A stretch of 64,000 bases of DNA from positions 4,216,001 to 4,280,000 of the forward strand of contig AP026546.1 in assembly GCA_026075535.2 (NCBI GenBank). Direction: 5' to 3'. The translations under genes and the position numbers were made by a program. Origin of the DNA: Tricholoma matsutake. Its lineage: Eukaryota; Basidiomycota; Agaricomycetes; Agaricales; Tricholomataceae. Below, piece by piece: positions 12,018-24,152 of this stretch. The notes below the pieces were generated by a model. It saw nothing but the letters and a program-made list of their open reading frames with translations, did no database searches and was not told the origin of the DNA. Position 1 is the stretch's first letter. Every line of letters begins with the position of its first letter.

Positions 12018-13292
12018 CCAGGAGAGAACATCCAGCAACCAATTCCTATGGCTCCCCACATAATATCCATGCGTAGTGTGGAGTCAGCAGCGATTAGCCA
12101 GATGGAGATCCTGATGGCAACAACAGTGGGGATAGCAGTGGACCAGCCAACAACAATGGCCCCAGCAGATGGCAATATGGTGGCAATCTAGCAGCAGATC
12201 AAATAGTGATGATGCCGATGGTGGACCAGATGGTGATAATAGTGGTGGACCAGATGGCAACAATAGCAGTGGACCAGGTGGCACCAACAAACTTGAACAT
12301 GGTTAGCCAGAAAGCAACAGTGACAGTGGAGACAAGTAATCCCCCCTCTCCCACTTACCCCAACACGACTACCAGTGAGACACCCACAGTCAGCGCAGAA
12401 ACCTTTGACATGTCCCTCATTGAGGACTCTGGGGATGGGGCACAGGGCGCTAAACCCAGAGTTTTGCTAAACCCAATAGTTCTGTCAGTTTCAACCTTTG
12501 ATAATCTGACTACAACTTCTGCAGCTCTTGTCAATGCTCCTGCTACTGTGGCTCCTGTTGAAGCTCCCACTACTGAAGCTCCTGTTGATGCTCCTGCTAC
12601 CATCACAGTCCCTAGTGTAGGACTTGGGACAGGGAAGAAAGCTGGGATGATGTGGCCAAACCCTCATTCAACTACTGCCCAGTAAGTGATCATATTGTAG
12701 AAGTTCTAGGTATAGACTAATGTTGCCTATTGATAACCAGAAACCTATGTGCTTTGGATTGGAAAGAGCATAACCCTCATGGTTCCACAAGCGATTTCAA
12801 GTACTATTATGATAACCTCTCTGCAGAGCAGAAGAAGGTCTGTGTGCCTTTGTATGTTCTTTAGTAGCATGACTCACATAAATTACAGCACTGGAAGGAT
12901 TGTGAATTCTCCATGGTAAGCTGTCCATATCTATGCGATACAGTCCTAACTTCTTTTTTTGATCACAGAAAGCTGCACGCGCTGCTCCTGGGGTGTCCAA
13001 CTGATCAATCAATTACACATTTGGGTAGATTGGAAATGCAGGAGGTCACAGCACTGCAAACTGGCTCCACAGGTTAGCATCATAATTTCTATGTTTCTAT
13101 GGGCTCTATATATGTTCTCGCAATATAATATGTCATGCATTTTGCCTCAAGAGATTGATCAGTATTGATTCGCCTCAATTAGTATTGATTGATATTATTT
13201 GGAATAGAGCAAAATTGAAGCTTAATACAATGTCATTTTGACCCTATGTATATCTATCTAAAAACATCTGACTAGATCTGGCTGTGTGTGCA

Positions 13293-14929
13293 TAGTGTTT
13301 TAAGGTCCAGTTTGGTCCGGTTTTTCGACCCCCAAGAGGGCAACCATGGACCGCAACCGGTCCAAACCATTGCCCAAACTTGGAGGACCGCAACCGAACC
13401 AAATAGGACCAGTCCTATTTGGTTCGGTTGCCCCAAAAGACTGGTTTTTTCTACTATTTTTACAGTCTAATTAAATTTTATTACAAAACAAATTACATCA
13501 CCCTGCGAGCAGGTGCTCACAGCGGTGGAGTTGCTAATAGAAAGAATAAAGAAAAAGACCAAAGAAAAAAAGAAAGAAAAAGAAACAACACCCATCTCAC
13601 GATTGTTGCAAGAGTGGGCATCATACGTTATCCCCCCAATATTCCTTGTTGTCGGCCCCACGTTGTTGTATGTTGTTCCTTGCGTTGCTGTCCCCGCTGT
13701 CATTCGTCGCCCTTGTGTTGCCGTCCCTGCATCATCATGCATCATCCCCTCCCTGTTTTTGTTGCCGTCCTCCCCATTTTCATCCTCGTTCATTGTGTTC
13801 TCCCTGTCGTTCAGGTCGTTTGTTATCCCACAGGGGCTGGGTTGTTGTCAGCACCTCCATTGCCCCCTACAAGCAGTGGCTCGCAGGCAGGATGGTGGTG
13901 CTAAGCAACGTGGCACCCATCGTGGTCCGGGAACAGAACCACCCTGTGAGCAGAGGCTCACAGCAGTGGTGTAGGGCAGGTGGCAGCTCACAGGGGTGAT
14001 GGAGGGCGAGGGGGTGTTGTCAAATCTAAAACAAAATCAAGTTGTTAGTAAAAAAAAGAATTCGACAATACAGAAGAATGCACCCGGGGTTTGGGCGCTT
14101 TGCATTTGTTTGTTCATGGTGGCAAGGCTCTGAGCTAGGCGGGGTGGGTGTCACTGGAGGGTCCCCATTGGCATTGGCAGCGTCATTCCTGTTGGCATCG
14201 CTCCTGCTGGCATCATCCCTGTTGGTGGTGTTGTGACATGGCATCAGCCATGGTTAGAAACACAACCCATTGCCACCCTGCGAGCAGAGGCTCGCAGGTG
14301 CAGCATAGGGGGCGGCATTGTTGGTGGTGGGCAGCAAAAGATAGGAACCTAAAAAGAATAAATAACTATTAGTTAGTAGAAGTAATAAAGAAAGAAAAAG
14401 ACACCCTATGGCCCAAACGACAAACTAGCATCATTTGGGCCACTTTTGCCGTGTTCATTCATTGTTCATGGGCTTGTGGTGGTTGTTCTCAGCATGGTTG
14501 TGGAAAGAACTGAAGTTGTGGCATGATTGCGGTATTGTGGGAAATGTCTAAATGGTGGTGCCACTTAATTTTTCTGCAGCACAAGCACGACCAAATGGTC
14601 CATGTGCAGCCACGGGTATATAAGCACTTGTTTCACCAGTGCTTATTTCCCCAGCCTTGTTCCATTATCCATTACAAGTAGTTTCCAGATAGTTATGTAG
14701 TAACTTTTGTAATAATATTAGTTCTTTTACATGTAATGTATGTACTATTAGTTCTGAAGTATTATATGGGTAGAAGACCGGTTTTCAGAGATTTCTAAAA
14801 TGAGGCAACCGGCAACCGGGCTGACCCCAAATGTGGGCAACCACAACTGAAAAAAAGACTGGACCGAGGTTTGGTCCAGTTTGGTCCTATGGTCTTTTCC
14901 GGTCCTAGGGACTGGACCTTGAAACACTA
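13293..14929. mobile_element. non-autonomous hAT-type element 2 (GGTCC family, 1637 bp)
   Basis: The ends are TAGTGTTTTAAGGTCCAGT and its inverse with one mismatch. The 8-bp flanks are TGTGTGCA (13285-13292) and TGTGTGCG (14930-14937), one transition apart. The subterminal regions repeat GGTCC/GGACC and CCGGT/ACCGG words in both orientations. The interior has open frames (for example 13419-13904) but they are low-complexity and show no transposase. A CCCTGCGAGCAG phrase recurs at 13500 and 14275, so internal tandem copying has occurred. It is related to the element at 21535-22986. Confidence 0.85.
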
Positions 14930-14937
14930 TGTGTGCG

Positions 14938-16690
14938 TGTGAAGCTTGATCAAAAGTATCTGAGAAGTGTCTCATTCCTCGATATATATGGAGTCATATC
15001 TATTTACATACATTTACATCAGGACAGCAGTTTTTTTTTGTTCTAACTCGATCTAACCCTCTCTGGTTCAACCAACTTTTGACTGGGCCTCACTATCTGG
15101 TGCTCATCAACACGAGCCTTGAATCTGGGCCTGCCACTTTATGTAGTAGTTGGATAGACTCCACTCACAAAGACTTATTGAAGAAATGGCTTGCAGAAGG
15201 TGGTAGGACACCGAAGAGGATGGGTACAGGAACTTGGAAGTAGGGAATCTGAGATGCATATGATTTCAGCCTTTTATCTTTGCGGCACTCTAACCTGTTC
15301 TTCCATTGTGCACCTGTAGGTCAAGACTCGAGACACATGCCTTCTACAATGCTCATATCTCTATTTTCCATCCTGAAGGTGCTAGGAACTACTGCAGTTA
15401 ATTGGCAGGAGGTTGATGTTAGCACTGCCTGCATGTGCACCTGTAGATAACCATCCTTGTATATAGCCTTAGCCAAACTGACAATCAAATAAGACCCTTA
15501 CCTAGGACAGAGAGAGTGTTACAGAGAGACCCTGAAACAGGGAATGTCTCTGAACTTCATCTCTTCCTAGGAATAGGAGTCTGAGCACATGACATGTGCA
15601 AGAAGAGTCCAGTGGGACTTGTATCACATGCAGTGCAGCAGTTCAGCGTGAATGTTGCCCTAGGCATAGGGTGGTGGAGACTGAAGAGTGTGCATGCAGG
15701 CAAAAATTATTGTAGTGATGATGTGTCCAAACCGCTTGCCATTGGACTTGTGTAAATGTGCTTTAACTTCTCTTCAATGACATTGATACTGTTTATCTCA
15801 CCTCAGGCAGCACCGGTTTACATCACGTGAAACCTATAAGGCCCATTGTTTGTGATGACAGAAATAGAGGGTTGGAGGGCAAGAGAATGTCCCACCAAAA
15901 TCCCATTCAGGACAGAAGGTGCTAAAAATAGATGTGCCTCAGAAGACCTCAGCCCACCATCCAGTAGTTCCAACCTGCTTTTTACCTGGTGTCTGGCATA
16001 ACCTCCGAGTCTCCCGTCTGCTACTCCTGGATTTTGAATGAATTTTCCAATGTCAAATCCATCTCAAATCAACCCTGACACCACATATCATTAATATTGG
16101 TGGCACTCATGGATAAAAGAACTGTGTGTGCACACCATTGCACCTCTTCTATATTCTTTCCTCTCTGAACAGAACTCTCTTTTCTAGTGATATCTCTTAG
16201 ATTCACTTTGTGTATTCTTTTGAATTTGTTCTCCCTCTGCTCCCACCACTATTTTTTTTTTCTGATTTATTCTCTATTGTGGCATACTGTATGTAAGAGA
16301 GTAAAAGTGTACTAGGGTTAAATCTACTGCACTTTCTGACTGGGGTTGTGTGCTAAGTCATCTTGCTTGGAGGAGCCACTGAGTGGTTCTCGAAGCACCA
16401 TAGGTGCTGAAATAAGTGACACCATGGTTGGGTGTAGGATATTGTGTGTTTCTTCTTGTCTCTCTTCATCCACTTCCTTGTGTCATTGTTCTTCTTCAAC
16501 TCTTTCCTCTCTTCTGCTGTTCCATTACAAGTTTGCCTCTGTATGGTTCCTTATCTTCTTCTCTCCTCCCTTTCCTCCCTCAGTGTTGGGATATCCCCAA
16601 AGGTGCTATGAAAGCACTGAGTTGTGGCAATGAACTGAAATAGTGCTTGCATTGTCTTTGGCATTGCCAATAGCTTTTTAATGTTGATGT
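14938..16690. other. repeat-derived stretch, including probable LINE 3' region
   Basis: No gene is supported. A T-run at 16251-16260 lies about 450 bases beyond the stop of the minus-strand LINE and could be the complement of its poly(A) tail. Another T-run is at 15031-15039. CATTGTTTGTGATGAC near 15844 repeats the phrase seen near 2180. The open frames 16346-16633 and 16416-16643 have no domain. Confidence 0.35.
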
Positions 16691-16709
16691 CTCTTCCTCC
16701 CATGCTATT

Positions 16710-19700
16710 TTATAGCCATTGTCTTGCTTGGTGGTATGCTGGACAGTGTATCATGTAGTGTTGCACAGATTCTTTGCTCTGCACGGATTCTTTGTTCTGT
16801 TGGCAGTTAGGACATATTGGTGAGTTGACTTTCCCTATAGAGTGTAGATGCTTAGCTAGTTGTGTGTGTCCTGTCCTTAGCTGAGACAGTATGCTGGCAG
16901 CCTTTCTTGGTAGCAGTGCAATAAGCATGAGGTATTTTTTTGGCGGTGCAGTGGGTTCAAGGTTTTTCATGCATTCATACCTCAGCAATTTTGCCCATGA
17001 CTTTTGGGCACATCATTTCAACTTCTTGTTGTATGCTTGTTTGGCCACAGTTTTCTGAGGGATTGCAGGTTGGCTGGTATTGCTGCTGCCCTCCGTTATC
17101 ACTTTTTTGGCCTGTTCATCGGCTTGCTCATTTCCCTCTATCCCCTTGTGTCCTGGTGTCCATCTGACTACCACTCATATGCTGTTGTGTTTCTTCTTCA
17201 GTGCTTTCAAGTCCCTGTGAAAGATGTCAGTGAGATAGTGTCCTGGGTGTGGTTTTGTTACTTGTGTAGCTCTAATGGTAGCTTGGTTGTCAACACAAAG
17301 TGTGGCTGACCATATTGCCCATTCCTTTGTCATTAGTTTGATGGCTAGGATTATTCCTACATCCTCCCCCTTGTATACAGTGTGGTGGTTCTGTTATCCG
17401 AGCTTGTACTGCATGCTTGCTTTCTTCCTTCTGCCGCAGTATAAGACAGCTGCCACACCTATTTCCCTTCCATTCCTGATCCATCAGTGTATACCTTGAC
17501 ATCTGAGTTGTCATGTTGCGCATCATGGATCACATCATTGGCTGTGTCTACAATCAGTATTTTTACATCTGGTTTCCATCGCATGTTGTGATGTACCACA
17601 TGGATGGTCTCCATTAGTTGTGGTTTGATGTTGTATGTATGCATTAGGTCATGTAGCAGGGTCGGGTGTCGCTTTATGAGTCATGTGGTGGCATTTGCCA
17701 CTGGTTTGTATAGCAGGTGGGCAGGTGGTAGCATTGCTAGGTGAAGTGCTGTGCTGTGGCAGAGTTTATCCACCAGCAGGTGGAAGGGAAGGAGGTTCAC
17801 CATGATGTCAAGGATGTCTGTGGCTGTAGTTCTCATGGTGCCCATGATCATGATTGCCACCTGACGTTGAACTGCTGTGAGTTTATTTATGATCCCTTGG
17901 CTGGACTTCCTGTCCTTTGATTTTGTAGTCATTTTCCATTGTGGTGTTAAGAAGATGTCAGCAGCATAAAGCATATGTGGTACTGCAATTGAGAGGTATA
18001 GTTTTTGGATGTACTTTGCTGTGGCTCTGCTTGATGCTCTTGTAATCCAAGTGAATTGGATCAGCTATGCCTGTCCCTTGGCTAGGGCAGCTGTGCATTG
18101 TCCTTTCCAATTTAGTTTATTGTCCATGATTACCCCCAAGAATCTGGCTGTGTCTGATGATTGGATGCACTGGTTACCTAGTATCAGGGTGCAGCACAGG
18201 GCGGGGATGTGTTTTCTGGGATTCAGTGCCAGTGGGACCATCTTTCAGGTTATGTCTAGTAATTGGAATTTTTCAATTCCAAACCTGCAATTGTGCTCCC
18301 TGGCCCATTCAAAGATACTCTTTGTCCAGTTCATGATGTTTTGGAGTTTTTCGTGGGTTTCCAAGAAATCCTTACCTGTGATGACTATGGTCACATCATC
18401 CACAGAGAGTAGGATAAGCTTGCCTGTCTTAGTGTCCAGGATTTTTAGTAGGTCAGCATTGTACAGGAGATAACAGATGCCAGAGAAGGGGTCGCCCTGA
18501 TCTAGGCCATTAGTTACCATGAAGTTGTTTGTTTGGTGATCGTCAAGTGATAATGTAGCTCTTTGGTTACTCAGTCATTGTTGCATCCAGCTTGTGTATT
18601 TCTCCAGTACGCCCCTCTTCCTCATGTTGTGGATGAGCCAGTCCATGTCTACACTTGGAAAAGCTCCTTTAATGTCAAGGAATATGGTGGATGCGACTAG
18701 TCCTTTCCACCATGCATCTTTCACCATTTTTGTTAGTAGGTGTATTGCATCTGTTGTGGTGTGTCCCGGCCTTGTGCCAAAGTGGTTGGTTGAAATGATG
18801 TTATGCTGTTCGCACATGTTGACAATGTTGTCTGTTTGGCAACTGTTGAGTAGTCTAGCTAGACCGTCTGAGAGGACAATGGGTCGCCATGCTGATGGGT
18901 TCATGTAGTCTGGCTTGCCTGGTTTTTTCAGAACTAATGTCTCCATGAGTGACCATTTCTGTGGGTAGTATTTTAGTGTGTTAGTTGCTCTGAATAGCGG
19001 GGCTAGGTGAGGGACTAGGTCTTCTCTAGCCTGTATGAGCACTGAGTTTGGTATTGTTCCACTTCTGTAGCTTTGTGGGGCTTCATATTTTGATGGCTCA
19101 GTGTATCTGTTCTTCTGTTATGTTAGTGAAGGTCCATTGCCCCAGCAGGTATTGATAGTTTTGTGGGATTGGTGTTATTGTCGGGTTAGTTGGGGGGAAG
19201 AATAGCTTGTAGAACCACTTCCCTTTGCTTTCATTGTCTGTGGCTTCCCAGGTGACCCATTTTGTTATTGGGTCTTTGGCCATGAGTGTGGGGATCCTGG
19301 ATTTACTTGCATCTGATGCCAGCGACATCATTATCTTGCTTGCTTGCCAGATGCTTGATTCATCCAGTCCTTCCAGCCAGTCTACCCAGTGTTCTGCTTT
19401 GGTTTTCCTTATCATTTCTGCATATTGGTTGCATTGTTGTCAATATTCCTCATGTACTGGGTGGTTTTTGTTGAGGTGCTGTTGTCTTGACTTCCTTCCG
19501 AGTTGGCATGTTTTCTTTTTTGCATTCATTAGTTCTGTTGTCCACCATCTTTTTGCCTGTGGGCTTGGTTTTGTGAGCTTGACATCATTTTTGATCATGT
19601 TCTGTATGGCCTCATTTAAGGTTATAAGCTTGTTGTCAAACTCTTGAATGTTGTTGATTTCTGTGGAGGGTGAGATGTTAGCAAGATTTTCTTTGAGGGT

Positions 19701-20690
19701 TTTTACCAGTTTGGGCCAGTCTATCATTCTGAAGTTGGATCTTGGTTTCCATGCTTGCTTCAGCATGTGGATGTTGAGTTGTGTGATGATTGGGTAGTGG
19801 TCTGTTTTGACTGGGTGGGTGGCATCGTCTGTGTCGCATTTGATGATCATGTCAATGAGGTCTTCCATACAGAAGACATTGTTGACTCTTGTGTGGTTAC
19901 CTGTACTGTGTGATCTGAGAGTGGGTATGAATGCCAGTAGCACCATTTTCATGTTGTGTTGCCCTAGCATGTTTAGCAACAGCTGGGTTAGGTCAAGGTT
20001 CTCCTGTGTAAACAGGTGTGTGTTTCAGGGTTCATCCCATGATGGGTGGTGTCAGTTGAAGTCTCCCATCCACATTGTATTTAGCAGGTGGGCCATGCAT
20101 CTCTGTTTCTCCCGGTCTCGCATGTATGTAGATAGGTGTGTTAGCGAGCTGTTGTTGTTGCAATCATTGTAAATGTTTATGACTCTTATCATACCAAAGT
20201 GTCCTTGGATCTCTATTGCCATGATATCTGGGTAATCAAAATGGATTTGCTTCCATTCATCGGATAGAATGTTAGTGTTAATTAGGATGACTGATTGCGT
20301 GTGGTCTGGGTACTTCTCATGTGTAGTTGGGTATATTACTGCCCAGTTTTGGTTAGCTCAGGTTTTACCTTTGAGGTCTATGTATGGTTCTTGAATGAGG
20401 CATATGTCATAGTCATTGTGTTTTAGGCTGTGTAGTAGGTCTAGCTGACTGAGTAGTGATTTATTTGTATTTTGCTGTCATATTTGTAGCAGCCGTTGTG
20501 GGATGTTGTCATCATGGTTGTCCAACATATGTAGGATAGTGGGGTATGTTGGCACAGTGATGCTTCCAGTACTGGGCCTGGTCCTTGCTCATTCATGTCT
20601 AGGTCACCCCAGTATGGGTTATGGTGGTCTTGTTGGTGATTTCCATCCGGATTAGTTGGTTGTCCTGGTCTAATGTAGTTGTCTAGCATT
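16710..20690 (-). pseudogene. LINE ORF2: endonuclease, reverse transcriptase, RNase H
   Basis: ORF2 would nick the target, copy the RNA and remove it. From the 5' side, endonuclease motifs appear as DICLIQEPYID and MGDFN-HHPSWDEP (20500-20025). The reverse transcriptase includes LVLKKPGKPDYMNPSAWRPI, FLDIKGAFPSVD and QGDPFSGICYLLYNADLL (19042-18430), with SVDDVT in place of the usual xxDD catalytic motif. RNase H starts VYTDGSGMEG (about 17490). The end has LRTGHTQLAKHLHSIG and a C-x2-C ... H ... C knuckle (16900-16730). In-frame TGA stops stand at 20358-20360, 20052-20054 and 20025-20027, each where the family has Arg. Other frame changes separate 18575, 18245 and 17681. It is dead. Confidence 0.85.
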
Positions 20691-21526
20691 GATTGTGCTG
20701 GTCATGTTGGCCATCCAGTGTCAGCAGCCCCTGTGTTGGTCCCAGTGGCGGGGTGTGTGTGCCCACCTTGGGTCCATATGGCTGGGTCTGCCTGGTATCC
20801 CCAGCACCTTCTTACTGCCTGCCATGTGTTCATGAAAAGCTGTGACTGTGCATAGTTTCTGTTTATCATTCTGTCAGTGTTTTGTTGCCACACAGGGGGT
20901 GTGTCATTTGTCATGGTCTCTGGTTGATTCAGCAGGCTCCATGTGCAAGGTTCATAGAATGGGAAGTACTTATATTTGTTTTCTGGTACCCATAGTTTGA
21001 GTTTTTCTTGTTCTTTGATGAATGTTGGGCAGTTTCTGTTGGCTGCCCCATGGCCCTTTGCCTCCTCACCTGTGCAGTTTGCCCATGCAAAGTTCACCAT
21101 CTCCGTGATGTTGCATTGCGCTGTGAGGTGCCAGTTGTTGCATTGTGCCCAGGTGTCTGTGCTCTCCTTGCAGTCCAGTACGTGGTGCTCAAACTGCTGG
21201 CATTTCAAGGTTTGGAGAGTAGTTTGCATACTTTAACTGGTTTCCCTTCAATGAACATACCATATTCTATAGCTCTGTTTGTGCTGTTGCGGTCATTGAG
21301 TCTGATTATGACATGGGCTACCCTTTGGTTGTTGGCATGGAGATGCAGGGGTTTGATGTATTTTGAGTAGGTAATTGTGTCTGTGGACTGCTGTCTTCTT
21401 CTATATGTGCATGTTCTGAATTTGTTCCTACATTGAATGTGGTGGGGATGAGCTCTGCTACAACATAGAAAAGCTTGTTTTTTATATTGGATATGCCTCC
21501 ATACTTTACCAGGAACACTTGTTGAG

Positions 21527-21534
21527 CTCCAGGT
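21527..21534. repeat. 8-bp target-site duplication, left copy (hAT-type element 3)
   Basis: CTCCAGGT, identical to 22987-22994. Confidence 0.9.
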
Positions 21535-22986
21535 TAGTGCTTAGAGGTCTGGTTACAAGGACCAAAAAAAGACCAAGACTGAACCAAACTGCAACCGATA
21601 GAACCGGACCTTTGGTCGTGGTCCTGCTGGTTACAGTACCAGTCCGGTCTTCAGTCCACTGATCCTTGAGGAGCAGTAAAACCACTCAAAACCAGTCGCA
21701 ACCGGTCTTGAACCAAACTTGCGGTTCACAACTTAGGATACAATAAATATTTATAATGCTAAATACTACCTGGGGCACACAAAGTTCAAATGGCTGGAAT
21801 GTGGGCCATTTAAATATCCCAAGGTGAGCACAGACCATTTGCATATGTTTGCTCATTCTCATGCAGTAAGTGGTGCCACTTTTTTTTTTTGACATGTCAT
21901 TCACAACAACCAACAATGCCACTTCCCCTCCTCCACTGCTCATCCACAACCACCACCACTAACTCACCTGCTGACTCAGCACCCATTGGGGAATAGAACG
22001 CATAGCTTCAACAATGCCACGTCACACACAAAACGGGCCCAAACAAATTGTTTGGTTTCCAGGTAAGTTTCTTTACTTTTTTTTCTATAACCAACTAACT
22101 TTTCATTCTGTTTTTAGGTTCTACTTCTGTAATAATGACATTACCACCCCTGAAACAGCCACCATGCCTGAATGAATGACAAGCCTGAGCACCCACACCC
22201 AGTCTCATGAGCCACTGCTTGTGGGGTGGATTGCTGGTGTGACAACAACAGATGGCAAGGCTAGGGGGTGATACGATGAACAGCAAGGCTGGCAAATGAT
22301 GACAACAACAAATGGCAAGGCCAGAGAACCACCATGACAAACAGACATACAACACCAGACCCCGAAGACAGAAAACTGACCCCAACACCGACGACAGCAA
22401 ACTGACAGCAACGCCGACGACAAAGGTACATGCTGCGACACCTAGTGCCACCACGTCACTGCTAACAACCTCCCCTTGAAACAAGTAACAACAAATGACA
22501 AACCAGCACCTGCCCCTGCCATTGCAAGCTGCTGATTGCAGGGGGGATCATGGGTGCTAACGGCCACATCATCCTGTTGACAGGAGACAGTGACAACAAC
22601 AACAACAACCAACTGACACCCTGCGCTGTACGATGACCACTTGCCACCACCCTTGCTTGCAAACACGAGGTTTCTTTTCTTTTTTTTCTTGGCTTTTTTT
22701 GTTTCATTATCCATGTTGCCTGCCACATCACACCACCACCACCCTTGCTCACAGATGCGAGGAGGGACTAATTTATTTTTTACTTTAGTTTAAAATAATT
22801 TTAGTTGTATAATAGTTGAAATAACTAGTTGCAACTGGTCACGACCAGTTATAGAACCAGGTAGAACTGGTCCTGTAGGGTCCAGTTCAGCTCATTGTAG
22901 TTTTCTAAATAAAGACGACCAGTTCAGTCTCCGGTACAAGCCCAAAGGGGTAGAAAACTGGGACCAAACCGGACTTTCAAGCACTA
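21535..22986. mobile_element. non-autonomous hAT-type element 3 (GGTCC family, 1452 bp) inside the LINE
   Basis: It begins TAGTGCTTAGAGGTCTGGTT and ends in a diverged inverse of that (GGACTTTCAAGCACTA). Exact 8-bp duplications flank it. The subterminal regions repeat GGTCC/GGACC and ACCGG/CCGGT words as in the element at 13293-14929. No transposase is encoded; the long frames inside are low-complexity. Confidence 0.88.
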
Positions 22987-22994
22987 CTCCAGGT
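22987..22994. repeat. 8-bp target-site duplication, right copy (hAT-type element 3)
   Basis: CTCCAGGT, identical to 21527-21534. Confidence 0.9.
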
Positions 22995-24021
22995 TGGCTG
23001 AACCACACTGCTGTGTCCCTTGTATTGAATTGATATAATATGTTACCATTCCAGAGTTTCTTTGCTCCAACAAATGCCATGCCAGTGGAGCTGTTGGCAG
23101 CTTCTATGCCCATGAGGTCTATTGCTGTGTTAGCTTTTGCTATGAGGTCTCTTTCTGTGAGGCTGTCTAATGTGTTGTCAGTAGCATTAGGGTCTTTTTG
23201 AATTAGTATTTGCTTATCGCTCATTTCTCCTTTAGTGGCTACCACAGCATGCACTGTGGGTACCTGGTGTTGAACAGCCGCGACATAGGTTTCTAGGTAT
23301 ATTTGCTGCTCGGTCGTGTTCTGGGTGGTGGTTGCCTTCTCCCCCATTTTCTCGACTAGTTCTTATGTTGTCTGAAGCAGTTCCTGTGTGGATCTGGATA
23401 AGTAGTCAGCTGTTTCTCATAGTTCCTCCTTGAAATCATCCATCTGCTATCTTTTGTGTTGTGCGTTACCCCTTCGACCACTTGCTTCTCTTATCACAGT
23501 TTCCGTGTTTGTGGTGAGATTTTCCATATGTTCCTGGAGTTGGGCCTTTACAATTCCTGAATTTCTTTTGCCATTTGCTGTGCACTGGCATCTGTGATGA
23601 GGAAAGCTACTGCTCTGATTCCATCTACGACCACTTTTGGCACCCAGACCACTGCATTTCCAAATTGTAACAGAATGTGAGCTTGCACCTGCAGATCGAC
23701 TGACTTACCTGGGACCAGGTACTCCCTTGCTTGTAAGAATGCCAGTGCTTGCTCTCTGGATCTTATGTCCATATTTATGCCTTCCATGTTTTCCAGTTCT
23801 TTCTGTGTTTTCCTGCCCATTGTGCTTGAGCTCGAGCCCCTTTGTCTCATTGTTACTGGTGGGGATGGGTTTGGGGTTTGCGACTTGTTGTCTGGAGTTC
23901 TAATACAGTGGTATCGATGTAGATCTATGCTATTCTATGCTCTTGTTTGCCCTTCCTCTTGTCCTCTCCGGTCCGTAGAACCATGGGAAGTTGCGAGCTG
24001 GTGGCGGTACAAGATCAAGGA

Positions 24022-24029
24022 GCATCCCC
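24022..24029. repeat. 8-bp target-site duplication, left copy (Ulp1-transposase element)
   Basis: GCATCCCC; the right copy at 36249-36256 reads GCGTCCCC. The single difference is a CG/CA transition. Confidence 0.75.
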
Positions 24030-24061
24030 AGGACCCCTGAAAGTTCACCCAAATGCCTAAT

Positions 24062-24152
24062 CTGGTTTTGCACAATTTTTATCCGGACAGGTTTGGGTGG
24101 TTTTTATCTGGAAATCACCTCAAGCGTCCAAACTGCCCAGTTTTTATCTGCA
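24062..24152 (+). repeat. left subterminal motif cluster
   Basis: Three copies of TTTTTATC(C/T)G(G/C) lie just inside the left inverted repeat (near 24077, 24101 and 24136). They are likely transposase binding sites, by analogy with other DNA transposons. Confidence 0.6.

Larger units (their letters stand above)
9966..13003 (+). pseudogene. uncharacterised Agaricomycete repeat-associated protein, split by a hAT element
   Basis: A multi-exon gene of a family I know only as 'hypothetical' in mushroom genomes; no function is established. The N-terminal part (9966-10280) ends in a charged helix, probably coiled coil (LLQSHQKIQQEKLILEGKL). The main exon (10350-11030) has VTFWYRHKWN, FIEDENGTIIDGFRAM, APKTWGK, FPELHLCDNHWK and IATLNYPSWYN, the conserved core of the family, followed by a basic KRPRVS patch that could be a nuclear signal. 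A Ser/Thr/Pro/Ala-rich stretch follows (12206-12685), then LCALDWKEHNPHGST and a last short exon ending KAARAAPGVSN at 13003. The exon after the splice acceptor near 11282 is cut by the hAT-type element 11304-12009. Removing the element and one target copy rejoins the sequence. Confidence 0.6.
20702..23850 (-). pseudogene. LINE ORF1 (Gag-like, zinc knuckles), split by hAT-type element 3
   Basis: The ORF1 protein would bind the element's RNA. The N-terminal portion lies at 23850-23548. After a frame change, 23347-22990 reads IAKANTAIDLMG and AKKLWNGNILYQFN, matching Gag-like ORF1 proteins of fungal LINEs. The reading is cut at the hAT-type element and resumes at about 21526 with QQVFLVKYGG. 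The C-terminal part (21229-20702) has closely spaced Cys/His knuckles (KCQQFEHHVLDC, CNNWHLTAQC) and GHGAANRNCP. Removing the inserted element and one 8-bp copy joins the frame without loss, so the insertion came after the LINE. Frameshifts elsewhere show further decay. Confidence 0.8.
16690..23880 (-). mobile_element. Tad1-like LINE retrotransposon, decayed, split by a hAT-type element
   Basis: Read on the minus strand it has the order of a fungal two-ORF LINE. First comes ORF1 with Cys/His knuckles, then ORF2 with an apurinic-type endonuclease, a reverse transcriptase, an RNase H and a terminal Cys/His motif. Both ORFs carry frameshifts and stops. ORF1 is also split by the hAT-type element at 21535-22986. 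The limits given are those of recognisable coding sequence plus a little flank. I could not define the exact 5' end, the poly(A) end or the target duplication. The clade name is an inference from domain order. Confidence 0.85.

Noticed and set aside
13419..13999. Overlapping open frames of 117-161 codons
   Set aside because: They lie inside a non-autonomous hAT-type element, are low-complexity and occur in several frames at once, so no protein is supported.
20976..21370. Plus-strand Cys-rich frames
   Set aside because: They are shadows of the zinc-knuckle part of LINE ORF1 on the opposite strand.
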